From: Rossellomorea aquimaris
Lineage (GTDB): Bacteria > Bacillota > Bacilli > Bacillales > Bacillaceae_B
DNA: 64,000 bases
Assembly: GCF_001877785.1 (NCBI RefSeq)
Contig: NZ_MINN01000011.1
Span: forward strand, 50,468 to 114,467
Reading direction: 5' to 3'
A program made the translations under genes and the position numbers. Below the pieces are notes generated by a model. That model was given only the letters and a program-made list of their open reading frames with translations, did no database searches and had not been told where the DNA came from. Shown here piece after piece: positions 41,903 through 51,589 of the stretch (the stretch's first letter is position 1; each line of letters opens with the position of its first letter).

Positions 41903-43018
41903 CTAATACGGAATTTTCACCGTCAATTTTGTACCTTTCCTGAGGGCACTCTCCAGGTGGAACGTCCCCCCCAGGCTTTTCACCCGTTCCTTCATGCTTT
42001 CAATCCCAATGGAAGGGAGCGGCTGTGCATCATCGTACTGAAAACCGTCCCCTTTATCCTGGATCATGAGGGAGATTCCTTTACCGTCGTTCTTCAGAAG
42101 ATAGCGGATACTTTTTACGCCTGAATGCTTTTTACAATTATTCAGCGCCTCCTGACTGACCCTCCAGAGGACTTCTTCCACTTTGGAACTTAAGGAAATG
42201 ACCCCTTCCACTTTTGTTTCAAGTGTCAATCCAAGCATGTCGGAATATCCTTTTACTGCTTCCACCAGCCCGTTTTCAAGACCGTGCGGACGAAGCTGCC
42301 AGATCAGGGCCCGCATCTCCGATAATGCCTCCTGCGCAAGGGTCTGGACGGTTTTAAACGTTTCCTTCACTTGTTCATCGGAGGTCATTTCCACCCCGCC
42401 TCTTGCCGTAAGTGTAAGGGAGAATAATAACTGATTGACGGAATCATGAAGATCCCTGGCCAGCCTGTTCCGCTCGGCAAGAAGCGCAATTTCCTGTTCT
42501 TTTTTTGTCAGGGCGATCCGCTTGATCGCCGACCCTATTTGAAAAGCGACGGATTCCAGTAAGGCCAATTCATCCTTGGAAAAATGGGTTTTATTCGGTG
42601 CCGCAACATTCAGCAATCCGTAAGATTCATCGCCTGACTGAAGCGGGACGGTTGCGTGATACGTGATACCGTCGGTTTCCCCCCTTTTTTCGTCGATGGC
42701 TTTTTCAATCCTTTGACATTCAATGATATTCGAAGCTTTTGTAAGCTTCCCATTACGGAATCGATTGACACACCAGCATCCGCCATTGTGCATCAGTTCG
42801 CAGCCATTATGCTCAAGCGATTCCGGAAGATCTTCATAAGAAGCAAGCTGATGCTTCCCGCCTTCCTCTATAAAAAAGATCCACCCCGTCGTAAAACTGG
42901 TGCCTTTGATCAATTTTTTCAGTGCCCCGTGGAGCATATCACACTGCTCCGTTTCATTATTCAAGAACTCGGCAATTTCTTTCAAAAGCTCGATGTTTGA
43001 AAGTGCCTCCTCATTCAT
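41903..43018 (-). CDS. yhcY: YhcY, GAF-domain sensor kinase with four-cysteine cluster
   Basis: 371 residues, no membrane helix. GAF domain (about 25-170), HisKA_3 dimerisation domain with His191 in ERNRLARDLHDSVNQLLFSL, then HATPase with EEVLWRVSQEALNNCKKHSG and the G-box IQDKGDGF. In the GAF domain Cys73, Cys81, Cys83 and Cys101 stand in C-x7-C-x-C-x17-C, the arrangement reported for the [2Fe-2S] cluster of AirS of Staphylococcus aureus, a homologue. So YhcY likely senses oxygen or oxidative stress in the cytosol. The operon continues with yhcZ and yhdA. Confidence 0.85.
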   Translation of the reverse strand: MNEEALSNIELLKEIAEFLNNETEQCDMLHGALKKLIKGTSFTTGWIFFIEEGGKHQLASYEDLPESLEHNGCELMHNGGCWCVNRFRNGKLTKASNIIECQRIEKAIDEKRGETDGITYHATVPLQSGDESYGLLNVAAPNKTHFSKDELALLESVAFQIGSAIKRIALTKKEQEIALLAERNRLARDLHDSVNQLLFSLTLTARGGVEMTSDEQVKETFKTVQTLAQEALSEMRALIWQLRPHGLENGLVEAVKGYSDMLGLTLETKVEGVISLSSKVEEVLWRVSQEALNNCKKHSGVKSIRYLLKNDGKGISLMIQDKGDGFQYDDAQPLPSIGIESMKERVKSLGGTFHLESALRKGTKLTVKIPY

Positions 43019-43167
43019 CCCTGCATCGTCCTCTCTTGTCTCTTACTATCATTATACAGCTTTGTCCGGAATGCGATATTCTAAGAAAGAATGATTTTTT
43101 CTCGGACTTTTGACTGAAAACATCCGTTCGTTCCTGTTTTGACTGTTTTTTGAGTTTATGGATGTTG

Positions 43168-43250
43168 GCTTGAGCCATGGGGACAGGTCCCTTGACCCAG
43201 ACATGGGTGATGAGGAGAGACCCATGGGGACAGGTACACTGACCCATTTC
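43168..43250 (+). repeat. GGGGACAGGT intergenic repeat (two copies; third half at 43598)
   Basis: CCATGGGGACAGGTCCCTTG then ACCCA at 43174 and again CCATGGGGACAGGTACACTG then ACCCA near 43222. At 43598-43616 a related AAGGTACCTGTCCCCCGAC occurs in the opposite direction. Sequences with GGGGACAGGTACC are common short intergenic repeats in Bacillaceae genomes. No gene here. Confidence 0.65.
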
Positions 43251-43434
43251 GAATTAGGTTAAAGACAAAATGAAATTGAGCAGGTCCCCGATCACCGGTA
43301 TCTGCCCTTTTCAGATGCATTTATCTCGTTTACTGACAAAATTTCTCCGTTTTCGTCCGTTTTCTATCTTAATGCTCATATTTTAATGGTCGCTGCCAGG
43401 CTTTTATCGAATGAACGTGATGACCGTAACCATT

Positions 43435-43545
43435 TATGATCCATTTCAGGAATTTATGATCCATTCGACAAAAAATACGCGTCTGATTCAGGATTTATGA
43501 TCCATTCCAGAAAAATATGATCCATTTTCCAATTATATGATCCTT
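43435..43545 (+). repeat. 20-bp phased TATGATCCATT array
   Basis: TATGATCC starts at 43435, 43455, 43496, 43516 and 43536. Spacing is 20, 41, 20, 20 bp; the 41-bp step corresponds to a degenerate unit. The unit is about TTTATGATCCATTCCAGAAA. It is not related in sequence to the ACCAAC arrays but has the same period. It lies in the 740-bp gap between yhcY and the SDR gene; no ORF or known RNA is seen in this gap. Confidence 0.8.
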
Positions 43546-43718
43546 TGATAATCATTCTAATCTGCTAAGGCACAGCACCACCACATAACTCTTTAGGTCA
43601 AGGTACCTGTCCCCCGACTTTTACCGGATAGAGGAAAGTCGTCCGTTTTTCATTTTATCAGCCAAATAGCTGTTTTTGTCGTCCGTTCTGCCAAATTCGA
43701 AATTTCCCGCTGCATGAC

Positions 43719-43751
43719 AAAAAAGAGGGGAGCATCCGCTCTCCCTCTTTT
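43719..43751 (-). terminator. Terminator of the SDR gene
   Basis: AAAGAGGGAGAGC arm pairs with GCTCCCCTCTTTT; T-rich tail on the minus strand. Confidence 0.7.
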
Positions 43752-43756
43752 CATCG

Positions 43757-44479
43757 TTACGCTATTGGATATTCCTGTGCAAACGGATGAATCTTGATTT
43801 CATCGATCAGCATATGCTTCGGTGCCGAAGCCATATAAATGACAGATTTAGCAATGTCCTCCACCTTCAGCCAGTCTTCTTTCTCCGGCAGTCCCTGTTT
43901 TGAGTCTGCAAAGTACGTATCGACCATTCCCGGATTGATCGTTCCGACCCTGATTCCATATTCCCTCACTTCCTGGGCAAGGGAACCGCAGAAGCCCTGT
44001 ACTGCATATTTAGTGGCCACATAGGCAGAACCATTTGGGATGGTATAGCGGGCAACATCGGAAGAGATCGTAATGATTGTTCCGAATTTTTGTTCCTTCA
44101 TATGCGGCAGTACAGCTTTTGAGCAAAGAAACACACCCTGTACGTTCACATCAAAAATGTTTTTCCATTCAGCTGCAGTCACTTCTTCAGTCGGTTTGAA
44201 GAACCCGACGCCTGCGTTATTGACTAAAATATCAATTCTTCCGTATGCAGAAATAGTTTCATCGACGATTTTTTTTACATCGTCTTCTTTCGACACATCC
44301 GCTTGAATGGATATCACATGTTCAAAACCGTTTTCCTTAAGCTCCCCAGCTGTTTTATGTATCTCTTCGGAACTTCCTACAAGCGAGAGCTTCGTATTTT
44401 CTTTTGAAAACTGCTGCGCGATTTCGCGTCCTATCCCTCTTGAAGCTCCTGTTATGATTGCAATTTGATCCTTTAACAT
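43757..44479 (-). CDS. SDR-family oxidoreductase
   Basis: 240 residues of a classical short-chain dehydrogenase. Cofactor loop TGASRGIG near residues 10-17, NNAG (LVNNAGVGF), catalytic Ser (TIITISSDVARY), Tyr-x3-Lys in SAYVATKYAVQGF, and PGMV. NAD(P)-dependent oxidation or reduction of an alcohol or ketone, substrate unknown; resembles FabG-like 3-ketoacyl reductase paralogues. RBS AAAGGAGAATGCAGG. Alone in its unit. Confidence 0.85.
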   Translation of the reverse strand: MLKDQIAIITGASRGIGREIAQQFSKENTKLSLVGSSEEIHKTAGELKENGFEHVISIQADVSKEDDVKKIVDETISAYGRIDILVNNAGVGFFKPTEEVTAAEWKNIFDVNVQGVFLCSKAVLPHMKEQKFGTIITISSDVARYTIPNGSAYVATKYAVQGFCGSLAQEVREYGIRVGTINPGMVDTYFADSKQGLPEKEDWLKVEDIAKSVIYMASAPKHMLIDEIKIHPFAQEYPIA

Positions 44480-44615
44480 CCTGCATTCTCCTTTTTATCT
44501 AAGTTGTCAGCTGTCTATATGCCTAGCATTTCTTCCAGCGGGCAATTGTACACTCACCGCCGTGAAACAGGCCCGCCCCTCACTGCTTTCGTGCAGGAAG
44601 GAGCGGGCAAAGTTA

Positions 44616-46349
44616 TTATTGAATGAAGCTTTCTACTTTATTCATAAGATCTTCTGTGAGTGAAGCTAATTTCTTATCGCTTTCCTCTTGGGTTTTCCCG
44701 ATCACACTGAAGTAGAATTTGATTTTCGGTTCTGTCCCGGATGGGCGCAGGCAGACCCAGGAACCGTCTTCAAGGTAATATTTTAAGACATTGGAAGCCG
44801 GCAGGGTAATGTCGGTTTTTGCACCTGTGGCCAATACCACTTTTTGCTGTGTTTGATAATCTTCCGCCGATACCACTTTAAGACCCGCCACTTCAGCAAG
44901 CGGCTCATCCCTGAACTTTTTCAGGATACCCTGAATTTGCTCGGCTCCTTCTTTTCCTTTCAGAGTCAGGCTCTTCAGTCCTTCCTGATAATAACCATGA
45001 CGCTCATATAAATCATTTAGAACATCATATAACGACTTGCCTTGTTTCTTATAATAAGCAGCTGCTTCTGCAGCCATCAAAACAGCCTGGACCGCGTCCT
45101 TATCACGGGCGAAATCACCGATCAGGTAGCCGTAGCTTTCTTCATATCCAAACAGGAATGTATATTCCCCGGTTTCTTCATACTGTTTGATCTTCTCACC
45201 GATAAACTTGAATCCAGTGAGGACATCTTCTACGGAAGCACCGTAGTGTTCAGCCACTTCCCTCCCAAGCTCAGAGGTAACAATTGTTTTGAAAACACGC
45301 CCGTTATCAGGGATCATGCCTTTTTCCTGTTTGCGGGAAAGGATGTAATCCATGAGGACAGCCCCGGTCTGGTTCCCGGTCAGCAGCACGTATTCCCCGT
45401 CGTTTCCTTTGACGGCAACACCCAAACGGTCGGCGTCAGGGTCCGTTGCAATCAGGATATCGGCATCGATTTCCTTTCCGTCACGGATGGCCAGTTCGAA
45501 TGCTTCCTTATCCTCAGGGTTCGGAGATTTAACCGTTGAAAACTCCGGATCGGGCTTAGCCTGTTCTTTGACGATATGGATGTGTTCATACCCTAGTGCA
45601 GTCAGGCCTCTTTCTGCCATCTTCAGGGCTGTCCCATGTAATGGGGAGAATACAATCTTCAAATCGACTTCCTTACTGATCTGCGGTGTTTCTGAAATGG
45701 AAATGAGGTGGTCGAGGTACGACTGATGGATTTCCTCCCCGATCATCTTGATCAACCCGTGTGACTTCAGTTCTTCTTCTGATTTCACATCGATTTCAAG
45801 TTCATTTTCCACTTCATTCACTTTTCCGATCACAGCGTCTGCGATATGAGGGGGAAGCTGAGCACCATCTTCCCCATATACCTTATAACCATTATACTCC
45901 GGCGGGTTGTGGCTCGCTGTCACCACTATACCGGAGAATGCATTTAAATACCTGAGAGCAAAGGACAGCTCCGGTGTAGGAGCAAGTTCATCGAACACAT
46001 AGGTTTGAATGCCGTGGGTCGCAAGCGTCTTCGCTGCCTCCATTGCAAACTCGGGTGATTTATGACGCGAATCATAGGCGATTGTCACACCTCTTCTTTT
46101 CGCACCGTCCCCTTCCTGTTCAATAAAGCGTGCCAGGCCTTCCGAGGCTTTGCGCACCGTATAGATATTCATGCGATTGGTTCCGGGGCCGATTTCCCCT
46201 CTCATTCCGCCGGTACCAAATTCAAGGTTTTTATAGAAAGCATCTTCCAATGCCTTTTCATCATCCTTCAATGAAACTAATTGTTCGTTGATCTCATGAT
46301 CGATATGTACATAGTCACTCCACTTTTTCCAAGCTGATTGCCAATTCAT
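44616..46349 (-). CDS. pgcA: Alpha-phosphoglucomutase
   Basis: 577 residues (B. subtilis PgcA/YhxB 581). Phosphoserine loop [19 protein letters not shown], metal loop [15 protein letters not shown], sugar loop [12 protein letters not shown], and phosphate-binding [15 protein letters not shown]. Converts glucose 6-phosphate to glucose 1-phosphate for UDP-glucose, teichoic acid glucosylation and glycolipid anchors. Stands upstream of yhcY in the same direction as in B. subtilis. RBS GGAGGGGATCGCA. Confidence 0.95.
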   Translation of the reverse strand: MNWQSAWKKWSDYVHIDHEINEQLVSLKDDEKALEDAFYKNLEFGTGGMRGEIGPGTNRMNIYTVRKASEGLARFIEQEGDGAKRRGVTIAYDSRHKSPEFAMEAAKTLATHGIQTYVFDELAPTPELSFALRYLNAFSGIVVTASHNPPEYNGYKVYGEDGAQLPPHIADAVIGKVNEVENELEIDVKSEEELKSHGLIKMIGEEIHQSYLDHLISISETPQISKEVDLKIVFSPLHGTALKMAERGLTALGYEHIHIVKEQAKPDPEFSTVKSPNPEDKEAFELAIRDGKEIDADILIATDPDADRLGVAVKGNDGEYVLLTGNQTGAVLMDYILSRKQEKGMIPDNGRVFKTIVTSELGREVAEHYGASVEDVLTGFKFIGEKIKQYEETGEYTFLFGYEESYGYLIGDFARDKDAVQAVLMAAEAAAYYKKQGKSLYDVLNDLYERHGYYQEGLKSLTLKGKEGAEQIQGILKKFRDEPLAEVAGLKVVSAEDYQTQQKVVLATGAKTDITLPASNVLKYYLEDGSWVCLRPSGTEPKIKFYFSVIGKTQEESDKKLASLTEDLMNKVESFIQ

Positions 46350-46537
46350 TGCGATCCCCTCCTAAAGCTGTATAATAAATAATTCTATGTGAGATGCCCG
46401 GATTCCTTTTAAAACCTTCCGTCACAATCCGACAGTATGTAACCGTTCTTATTTTAGCATAATATAGCTTTTGTGCATGCAGAAAAAAGAAGAGTCTTGT
46501 ACAATCTTAAAAGAGCTTTAAGGTTCTGTCCTTTACT

Positions 46538-46800
46538 CCGCTAATGATTTCCGTGCAAGACTCCGCTTTCCGCGGGTAGCTCGGGAGCCTCCTCGTCACA
46601 TTCGTTCCTGCGGGAAGAAAAGCGGAAGGGCTTTGTTTAGAGGCTGGTGGCATAAGGCGAATCGGCCACGAAGGCGTTCTTTGCATTCTTGGCCGGTTTG
46701 ACTTATGACATGTGCCTCTAAGCCCTGGAGCTGGACAGGTCTCCCATTAGCTACACTTCCCGCAGGAGTCTTCGCCTTGCACTCCAATAAACCGCTTGAA
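46538..46800 (+). repeat. MITE-like dispersed repeat, copy D (full length)
   Basis: Same arms and same core orientation as copy B, with small differences (GCATTCTTGGCC in place of GCCTTCTTGGCC; CGTCACATTCGTTCCTGCGG in the left part). Located between pgcA and yhcX together with A+T-rich filler. Confidence 0.85.
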
Positions 46801-46956
46801 ACATCTGTAATTCAGGATCTTTATGCAACTTTTTTGGTTTGCACAAAGAAAATTCGTCCTTCCACTCCATCTCTTGAACTTGAGTTTAAGAATATGTCCA
46901 AAAGCTATTCTTAGGCTACAGGCCAACTTACTAAAAGACACAGCCTTTATAACAAA

Positions 46957-47003
46957 AAACCCGAACTAATTTGCCAGTCAGAAGGCGAATTAATTCGGGT
47001 TTC
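46957..47003 (-). terminator. Terminator of yhcX
   Basis: CCCGAATTAATTCGCC arm with partner GGCAAATTAGTTCGGG and T6 on the minus strand. Confidence 0.8.
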
Positions 47004-47044
47004 ACTTAGGCTAAAACACATTTTTCCACCGATTATGTTCTATC

Positions 47045-48586
47045 TTATTTCTTATAATTAACCCCATATACATCGTGGCGGCGGTCTTTGAGCTGGCGGA
47101 CGGTGCCGGATTGGCGCTGGCGGCGAAGGACTTCGAGATCGACGTCACCGATCATGACCATTTCGATGTTCGGGTTGGTCTCGCCGACGATTCCGTCACG
47201 GGCAAATTCAAAGTCAGACGGTGCAAAGATTCCTGATTGGGCATATTGGATATCCATATTCTCCGTCTGCGGCAGATTTCCGACCGTACCGGAAATGACC
47301 GTGTAAATCTGGTTTTCAACCGCACGCGCCTGAGCACAGTACCGTACGCGGAGATAGCCTTGGCGGTCTTCCGTACAGAACGGCGTAAAGATGATTTTGG
47401 CCCCTTTGTCCGTTGCAATACGGGCAAGCTCGGGGAATTCGATGTCATAACATATCTGAATGGCAATCTTGCCGCAGTCGGTATCAAACACCCTTACTGA
47501 ATCGCCCGGGCTGATCCCCCACCATTTACGCTCATTCGGTGTAATATGGATCTTATACTGCTTCTCGATCGTCCCGTCACGGCGGAACAGATAGGCGATA
47601 TTATAGATCTCGTCATCCTCTTCTTTCACAAAATGGGATCCGCCGATGATATTGACGTTGTATCGGACCGCCAAGTCTGTGAAGAGTTCGATGTACTCTT
47701 CCGTGAAATCAGTCAGCTTCCTCACCGCAAGGCTTGGTGACTTGATGTTTAAGAAAGACATGAGCTGAGTGGTGAAAATCTCAGGGAACACCACGAAATC
47801 TGACTTCGCATCCGAAGCTACGTCGGTAAAATACTCGACCTGATTCGCAAATTCTTCAAATGAATTGATCTTGCGCATCATATATTGCACGACGCAAATC
47901 CGGACAGGGTAGCTCGTTTTGAAGTGACGCTTGCTTGATGGGCGGTAATCGACATTATTCCATTCCATCAAAGTCGCATACTTTTGCGATCTCTTGTCAT
48001 CAGGAAGGTAGTTCGGATTGATCCTCATCAGCGTGAATCCATTCAGCAGCTGGAAAGACAGGACAGGGTCGTAAATTTTGTGGCGTCCTACTGCATCCAC
48101 ATATTCCCTCGGTGACATTTCCTCCGAGTGCTTATAGTAATTCGGGATTCGTCCCCCTATGATGATGCTCTTTAAATTCCATTGACGGGCAAGGTCCTTT
48201 CGGGCTTCATAGAGGCGGTGTCCGACTTTCATCCTTCTGTAATCCGGATGGACCATCACTTCGATTCCGTAGAGATTGTAGCCGTCGGGATTATGGTTGG
48301 TTATGTACCCGTTGTCCGTAACATCATCCCATGTATGACGGTCATCATACTCATCAAAATTTATGATTAAACTTGAGCAGGAGCCGATGATATCACCATC
48401 GAGTTCCGCCACAAGCTGCCCATCGGGAAATACTTCTAAATGACTCTCTAGATGTTCAACCTTCCACGGCTCCATGCCGGGAAAACAGACCTCCTGCATC
48501 TTGATTATATGTTGAATGTCCTTATGCTCCATAGGACGTATGATCATTTTCTTCTCAAATTGGGATAAATCCAATTTTTCTGCCAT
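47045..48586 (-). CDS. yhcX: YhcX, GNAT plus carbon-nitrogen hydrolase fusion
   Basis: 513 residues, equal to B. subtilis YhcX. The N-terminal GNAT acetyltransferase domain (about 14-210) has YGIEVMVHPDYRRMKVGHRL; the C-terminal nitrilase-type domain (about 225-490) has the catalytic Glu (VFPEIF), Lys (YKIHITPNE) and Cys (IAIQICYDIEFPE). Substrate unknown; an amidase connected with an N-acyl product is a reasonable idea. Start at 48586: GGAGTGATTGAT precedes it. The longer frame has a GTG three codons earlier. Confidence 0.9.
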   Translation of the reverse strand: MAEKLDLSQFEKKMIIRPMEHKDIQHIIKMQEVCFPGMEPWKVEHLESHLEVFPDGQLVAELDGDIIGSCSSLIINFDEYDDRHTWDDVTDNGYITNHNPDGYNLYGIEVMVHPDYRRMKVGHRLYEARKDLARQWNLKSIIIGGRIPNYYKHSEEMSPREYVDAVGRHKIYDPVLSFQLLNGFTLMRINPNYLPDDKRSQKYATLMEWNNVDYRPSSKRHFKTSYPVRICVVQYMMRKINSFEEFANQVEYFTDVASDAKSDFVVFPEIFTTQLMSFLNIKSPSLAVRKLTDFTEEYIELFTDLAVRYNVNIIGGSHFVKEEDDEIYNIAYLFRRDGTIEKQYKIHITPNERKWWGISPGDSVRVFDTDCGKIAIQICYDIEFPELARIATDKGAKIIFTPFCTEDRQGYLRVRYCAQARAVENQIYTVISGTVGNLPQTENMDIQYAQSGIFAPSDFEFARDGIVGETNPNIEMVMIGDVDLEVLRRQRQSGTVRQLKDRRHDVYGVNYKK

Positions 48587-48890
48587 ATCAATCACTCCTT
48601 TAGTACGCTGTTGTTATACCCTTATCATGTGCGCGGGAAACGAAGTTCATGAGTCCCTGCAAACAAAGTTTGACTCTCATCACTTTTCATTTTACCAAAA
48701 GGCAGAATCAATATAGAAGGATTTTGAATCAAGCGCAAAAGATTTGCCCAAAAAGATCATTCAACTTACTATATAAATTGGGGGGGCTCCACCGTCACCG
48801 TAATTTCCCCAGGTACGCATATCTTTTTTCAACAGATATGGAGGATTTACCGTTATAATAATAGAAAATACGTTAAGAAAGGAAATCCTT
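48587..48890. other. Divergent region between yhcX and bdbC
   Basis: About 300 bases. CATATCT and AGATATG form a dyad at 48818-48840 and a TATAAT box is visible near 48855, probably the bdbC promoter. Nothing else recognised. Confidence 0.4.
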
Positions 48891-49316
48891 ATGAACAAGA
48901 AAGCAGATTCCCTCCTTTTCACCGGATGGGCAGCATCACTCGTCGCAACTCTGGGGAGCTTGTTTTTTTCTGAAGTGATGAAGTATGAGCCTTGTGAGTT
49001 ATGCTGGTATCAGCGGATACTGATGTACCCCATGGTCATCCTATTAGGCGTGGCATATGTACGCAAAGACTTCAAGGCGGCTTTATATTCTTTGATACTT
49101 TCAGGGATCGGACTTGCATTCTCCCTTTACCATTATTCGCTGCAAAAGCTATCGTTCCTATCAGAAACCGCCCCGTCATGCGGCCGTGTACCATGTACAG
49201 GAGAATACATAAACTGGATGGGTTTCATCACGATCCCATTCCTCGCACTGACTGGGTTCATCATCATTTTCATCTCAAGCCTGTTAACGCTTAAGGCAAT
49301 CAAGGAGGACCAGTAA
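48891..49316 (+). CDS. bdbC: BdbC-like disulfide oxidase (DsbB family)
   Basis: 141 residues (B. subtilis BdbC 138), four membrane helices. First cysteine pair Cys35/Cys38 in PCELCWYQRILMYP, second pair Cys97/Cys102 in SCGRVPC. It passes electrons from an extracytoplasmic thiol oxidase to quinone and so supports disulfide bond formation. The next gene encodes a membrane-anchored thioredoxin-like partner. Start after AGAAAGGAAATCCTT. Confidence 0.85.
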   Translation: MNKKADSLLFTGWAASLVATLGSLFFSEVMKYEPCELCWYQRILMYPMVILLGVAYVRKDFKAALYSLILSGIGLAFSLYHYSLQKLSFLSETAPSCGRVPCTGEYINWMGFITIPFLALTGFIIIFISSLLTLKAIKEDQ

Positions 49317-49317
49317 A

Positions 49318-49788
49318 TTGAAGAAAATCATCATATTCTTGGCCATTGTCGTCGGTCTGTTTGCGGCAATAGCAATCGTGACCAACATTCAAAACAGTCA
49401 AAAAGCAGAAGGAAATAAGTACAAAAAAGAGGACCTCGACCCTGCAACAGTAGATCTTCTGGATGACCCAAATTATCAGAACGTCATCCTTCCTGATGAG
49501 CTTGAAAAGAAGCTCGGGGATAAAGAAGATGTGACGGTGTACTTTTACAGTCCAACCTGTCCGCACTGTAAAAAGACGACCCCGATGCTTGCCCCGCTTG
49601 CCGAAGATATGGGAGTGGATATGGTTCAATACAACCTACTTGAATTCGAACAGGGCTGGAACGACTATCAGATCGAATCCACCCCTACCCTGGTCCACTT
49701 CGAAAACGGCAAAGAAGCGGACCGCCTCGTAGGAAGCCAGCCTGAAGAGGTATATAAGAGCTTCTTTGAGCAGTATGTAAAAGAATAA
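49318..49788 (+). CDS. Membrane-anchored thioredoxin-like protein (TTG start)
   Basis: 156 residues. N-terminal anchor helix (residues 3-22), then a polar linker and a thioredoxin fold with Cys81-Pro-His-Cys84 (VTVYFYSPTCPHCKKTTP) and cis-Pro in IESTPTLVHFENG. CPHC is the active site of DsbA-type oxidases, but the fold is shorter than BdbD (222 residues) and lacks the helical insertion. It starts with TTG one base after the bdbC stop, behind AAGGAGGACC, so the two proteins are a pair. Confidence 0.8.
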   Translation: MKKIIIFLAIVVGLFAAIAIVTNIQNSQKAEGNKYKKEDLDPATVDLLDDPNYQNVILPDELEKKLGDKEDVTVYFYSPTCPHCKKTTPMLAPLAEDMGVDMVQYNLLEFEQGWNDYQIESTPTLVHFENGKEADRLVGSQPEEVYKSFFEQYVKE

Positions 49789-49837
49789 AAAAAATTAAAG
49801 GCACGTCCTTTTCCGCTTTAGCGATGAGGTATGTGTC

Positions 49838-49877
49838 TTTTTTTAAAAAAATTGGGACTGACGCCGCCGTCAGTCCC
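49838..49877 (-). terminator. Terminator of yhcU
   Basis: GGGACTGACG / CGTCAGTCCC hairpin with A+T run TTTTTTTAAAAAAA behind it on the minus strand. Confidence 0.7.
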
Positions 49878-49995
49878 ATCAATGAGGAGGAATTTCAAGA
49901 GAAGATACGCTGTATCCTCAAATAAAATTAATTACTTGATATATTCCCCGCCCAATCGTAAATAAAACGTATTTATCTAATTTTCTAAACTATCT

Positions 49996-50394
49996 CTAAA
50001 TTAAAAGCTGATTGGCGGCCTTTGAATAAACGCTCAATGAATGCCTGCATTCAGATTCTTCAGTGAATTGATCGAACGACAATGGAAAAAAGAGCCCGAA
50101 CCCCTGAAGGATCTGGACATTGTGATAGAACATTTCCTCATAGACCTCGTCCCTCACACCGCATTCAACAATCGAGATCAGCGTCTGGAGACAGGAAATC
50201 ACCTGGAACGCTTCCTTCAAAGTCCCGCAGTATTCAAAGTTTCTATTCGCCGTATGTAAGATTTCCATGTCTTCAAATTGCTCAATTTCTTCGTCTGTGA
50301 AATAATCAGGGAAAATAGTACAATACATATGATTGATTAATTCCTGGATTTTCGTATCCTGTTCATGTGTTGAAGCCAGTAAAACCTTCACCAT
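49996..50394 (-). CDS. yhcU: YhcU-like protein (DUF5365)
   Basis: About 132 residues (B. subtilis YhcU 131), soluble and acidic. Segments MYCTIFPDYFTDEEIEQFED and YCGTLKEAFQVISCLQTLIS. Function unknown. The upstream frame is longer, but AGGTGGGTT places the start at ATG 50394 or 50397. Divergent neighbour of yhcT, as in B. subtilis. Confidence 0.75.
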   Translation of the reverse strand: MVKVLLASTHEQDTKIQELINHMYCTIFPDYFTDEEIEQFEDMEILHTANRNFEYCGTLKEAFQVISCLQTLISIVECGVRDEVYEEMFYHNVQILQGFGLFFPLSFDQFTEESECRHSLSVYSKAANQLLI

Positions 50395-50568
50395 CATAAC
50401 CCACCTTTGTAATGATTGTAATCTCTCTGTAATAGATACATCTAGGATAACATAGATAACTACCATCAAGTGTGGTAATTATACCCATGAATTTGGTAAA
50501 ACAGGTGATGAATTGGGATAAAATACCCACAATAGTATACGATTTTTGTCAGTTAAAGGAGCTTTTTG

Positions 50569-51459
50569 ATGAAAACAATGAGAAAAGGTTCACTCTTTCA
50601 ACTGGTGATACCCGCCAATTGGAAAAATGTAACGATAGAGTACATCCTTAAGGAGGAGTGGCAGGCACCCAAAAAGCTTATACACTCCATGAGGATGAAT
50701 AAGGATATCAAAATAAACGGGTCGGACTTTCCATGGAATAAACCATTGACCCCGGGCGATACTTTGGAGTTGGAGCTGTTCAAGAAGGCGGATTACGATG
50801 TCCCGGCTGTTTATGGAGATCTTCAGGTCCTATACGAAGACGACCATCTCATTGCCGTCAATAAACCTGCGGGGATGGATACCCACCCAAACGGACCCCT
50901 GGATACAGATACGCTTGCGAATCTCATCGCTTTCCATTTTCAGTCAAAAGGGGAAAGCTGCCGTGTCATGCATATACACCGGCTTGACCGTGATACGTCA
51001 GGAGCCGTCATTTTTGCCAAACACCCCCTTGCAAAAGCGATACTTGACAGGCTTTTGAATGAGCGCAAAGTGAAAAGAACCTACCTTGCACTGGTACACG
51101 GCAGGCTTAAACAAAAGAAAGGCACCATATCTGAACCAATCGGGCGCGACCGTCATCATAATACTAGAAGAAGGGTCTCCCCTTCCGGCCAAAAAGCCGT
51201 CACTCATTATAGAGTATTAGAATTCCGCGAAAATATGACTCTTGTGGAAGTGGTACTCGATACAGGACGGACCCACCAGATCCGGGTTCATATGAGTCAC
51301 ATCGGCCACCCTTTGGCCGGTGATTCCCTGTACGGTGGCAAGCCTGTGTTTAAGCGCCAGGCACTGCACGCCTCAAGGATATCCTTTCCGCACCCTTTGA
51401 CGGGTGAATGGATAGACTGTGAGGCGGAGTGTTTGGATGATATCGGCTTGAATAGATGA
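50569..51459 (+). CDS. yhcT: YhcT, RluA-type pseudouridine synthase
   Basis: 296 residues. An S4-like N-terminal region and the RluA catalytic motif HRLDRDTSGAVIFAK with Asp, then GRTHQIRVHMSHIGHPLAGDSLYGG. It turns a uridine of rRNA or tRNA into pseudouridine; the target base is not predictable. The start is put at ATG 50569 with GGAG seven bases upstream. Followed closely by a perfect terminator. Confidence 0.85.
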   Translation: MKTMRKGSLFQLVIPANWKNVTIEYILKEEWQAPKKLIHSMRMNKDIKINGSDFPWNKPLTPGDTLELELFKKADYDVPAVYGDLQVLYEDDHLIAVNKPAGMDTHPNGPLDTDTLANLIAFHFQSKGESCRVMHIHRLDRDTSGAVIFAKHPLAKAILDRLLNERKVKRTYLALVHGRLKQKKGTISEPIGRDRHHNTRRRVSPSGQKAVTHYRVLEFRENMTLVEVVLDTGRTHQIRVHMSHIGHPLAGDSLYGGKPVFKRQALHASRISFPHPLTGEWIDCEAECLDDIGLNR

Positions 51460-51472
51460 ATTGGTTGAACGG

Positions 51473-51499
51473 GCCGCTGCGTTATGCAGCGGTTTTTTT
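51473..51499 (+). terminator. Terminator of yhcT
   Basis: CCGCTGC / GCAGCGG with loop GTTAT and seven T. Confidence 0.9.
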
Positions 51500-51589
51500 A
51501 TATTGGAGTTGCCTTAAAAGTGTGGGATTCATCAGGGGGTATATCGAATTATCGATGTTTTCGGGGATTTTTCAAGAGAATAATTATTT

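Noticed and set aside
46596..46787. Minus-strand ORF of 63 codons between pgcA and yhcX
   Set aside because: Entirely within MITE copy D, with the same repeat-derived peptide as in copy B.
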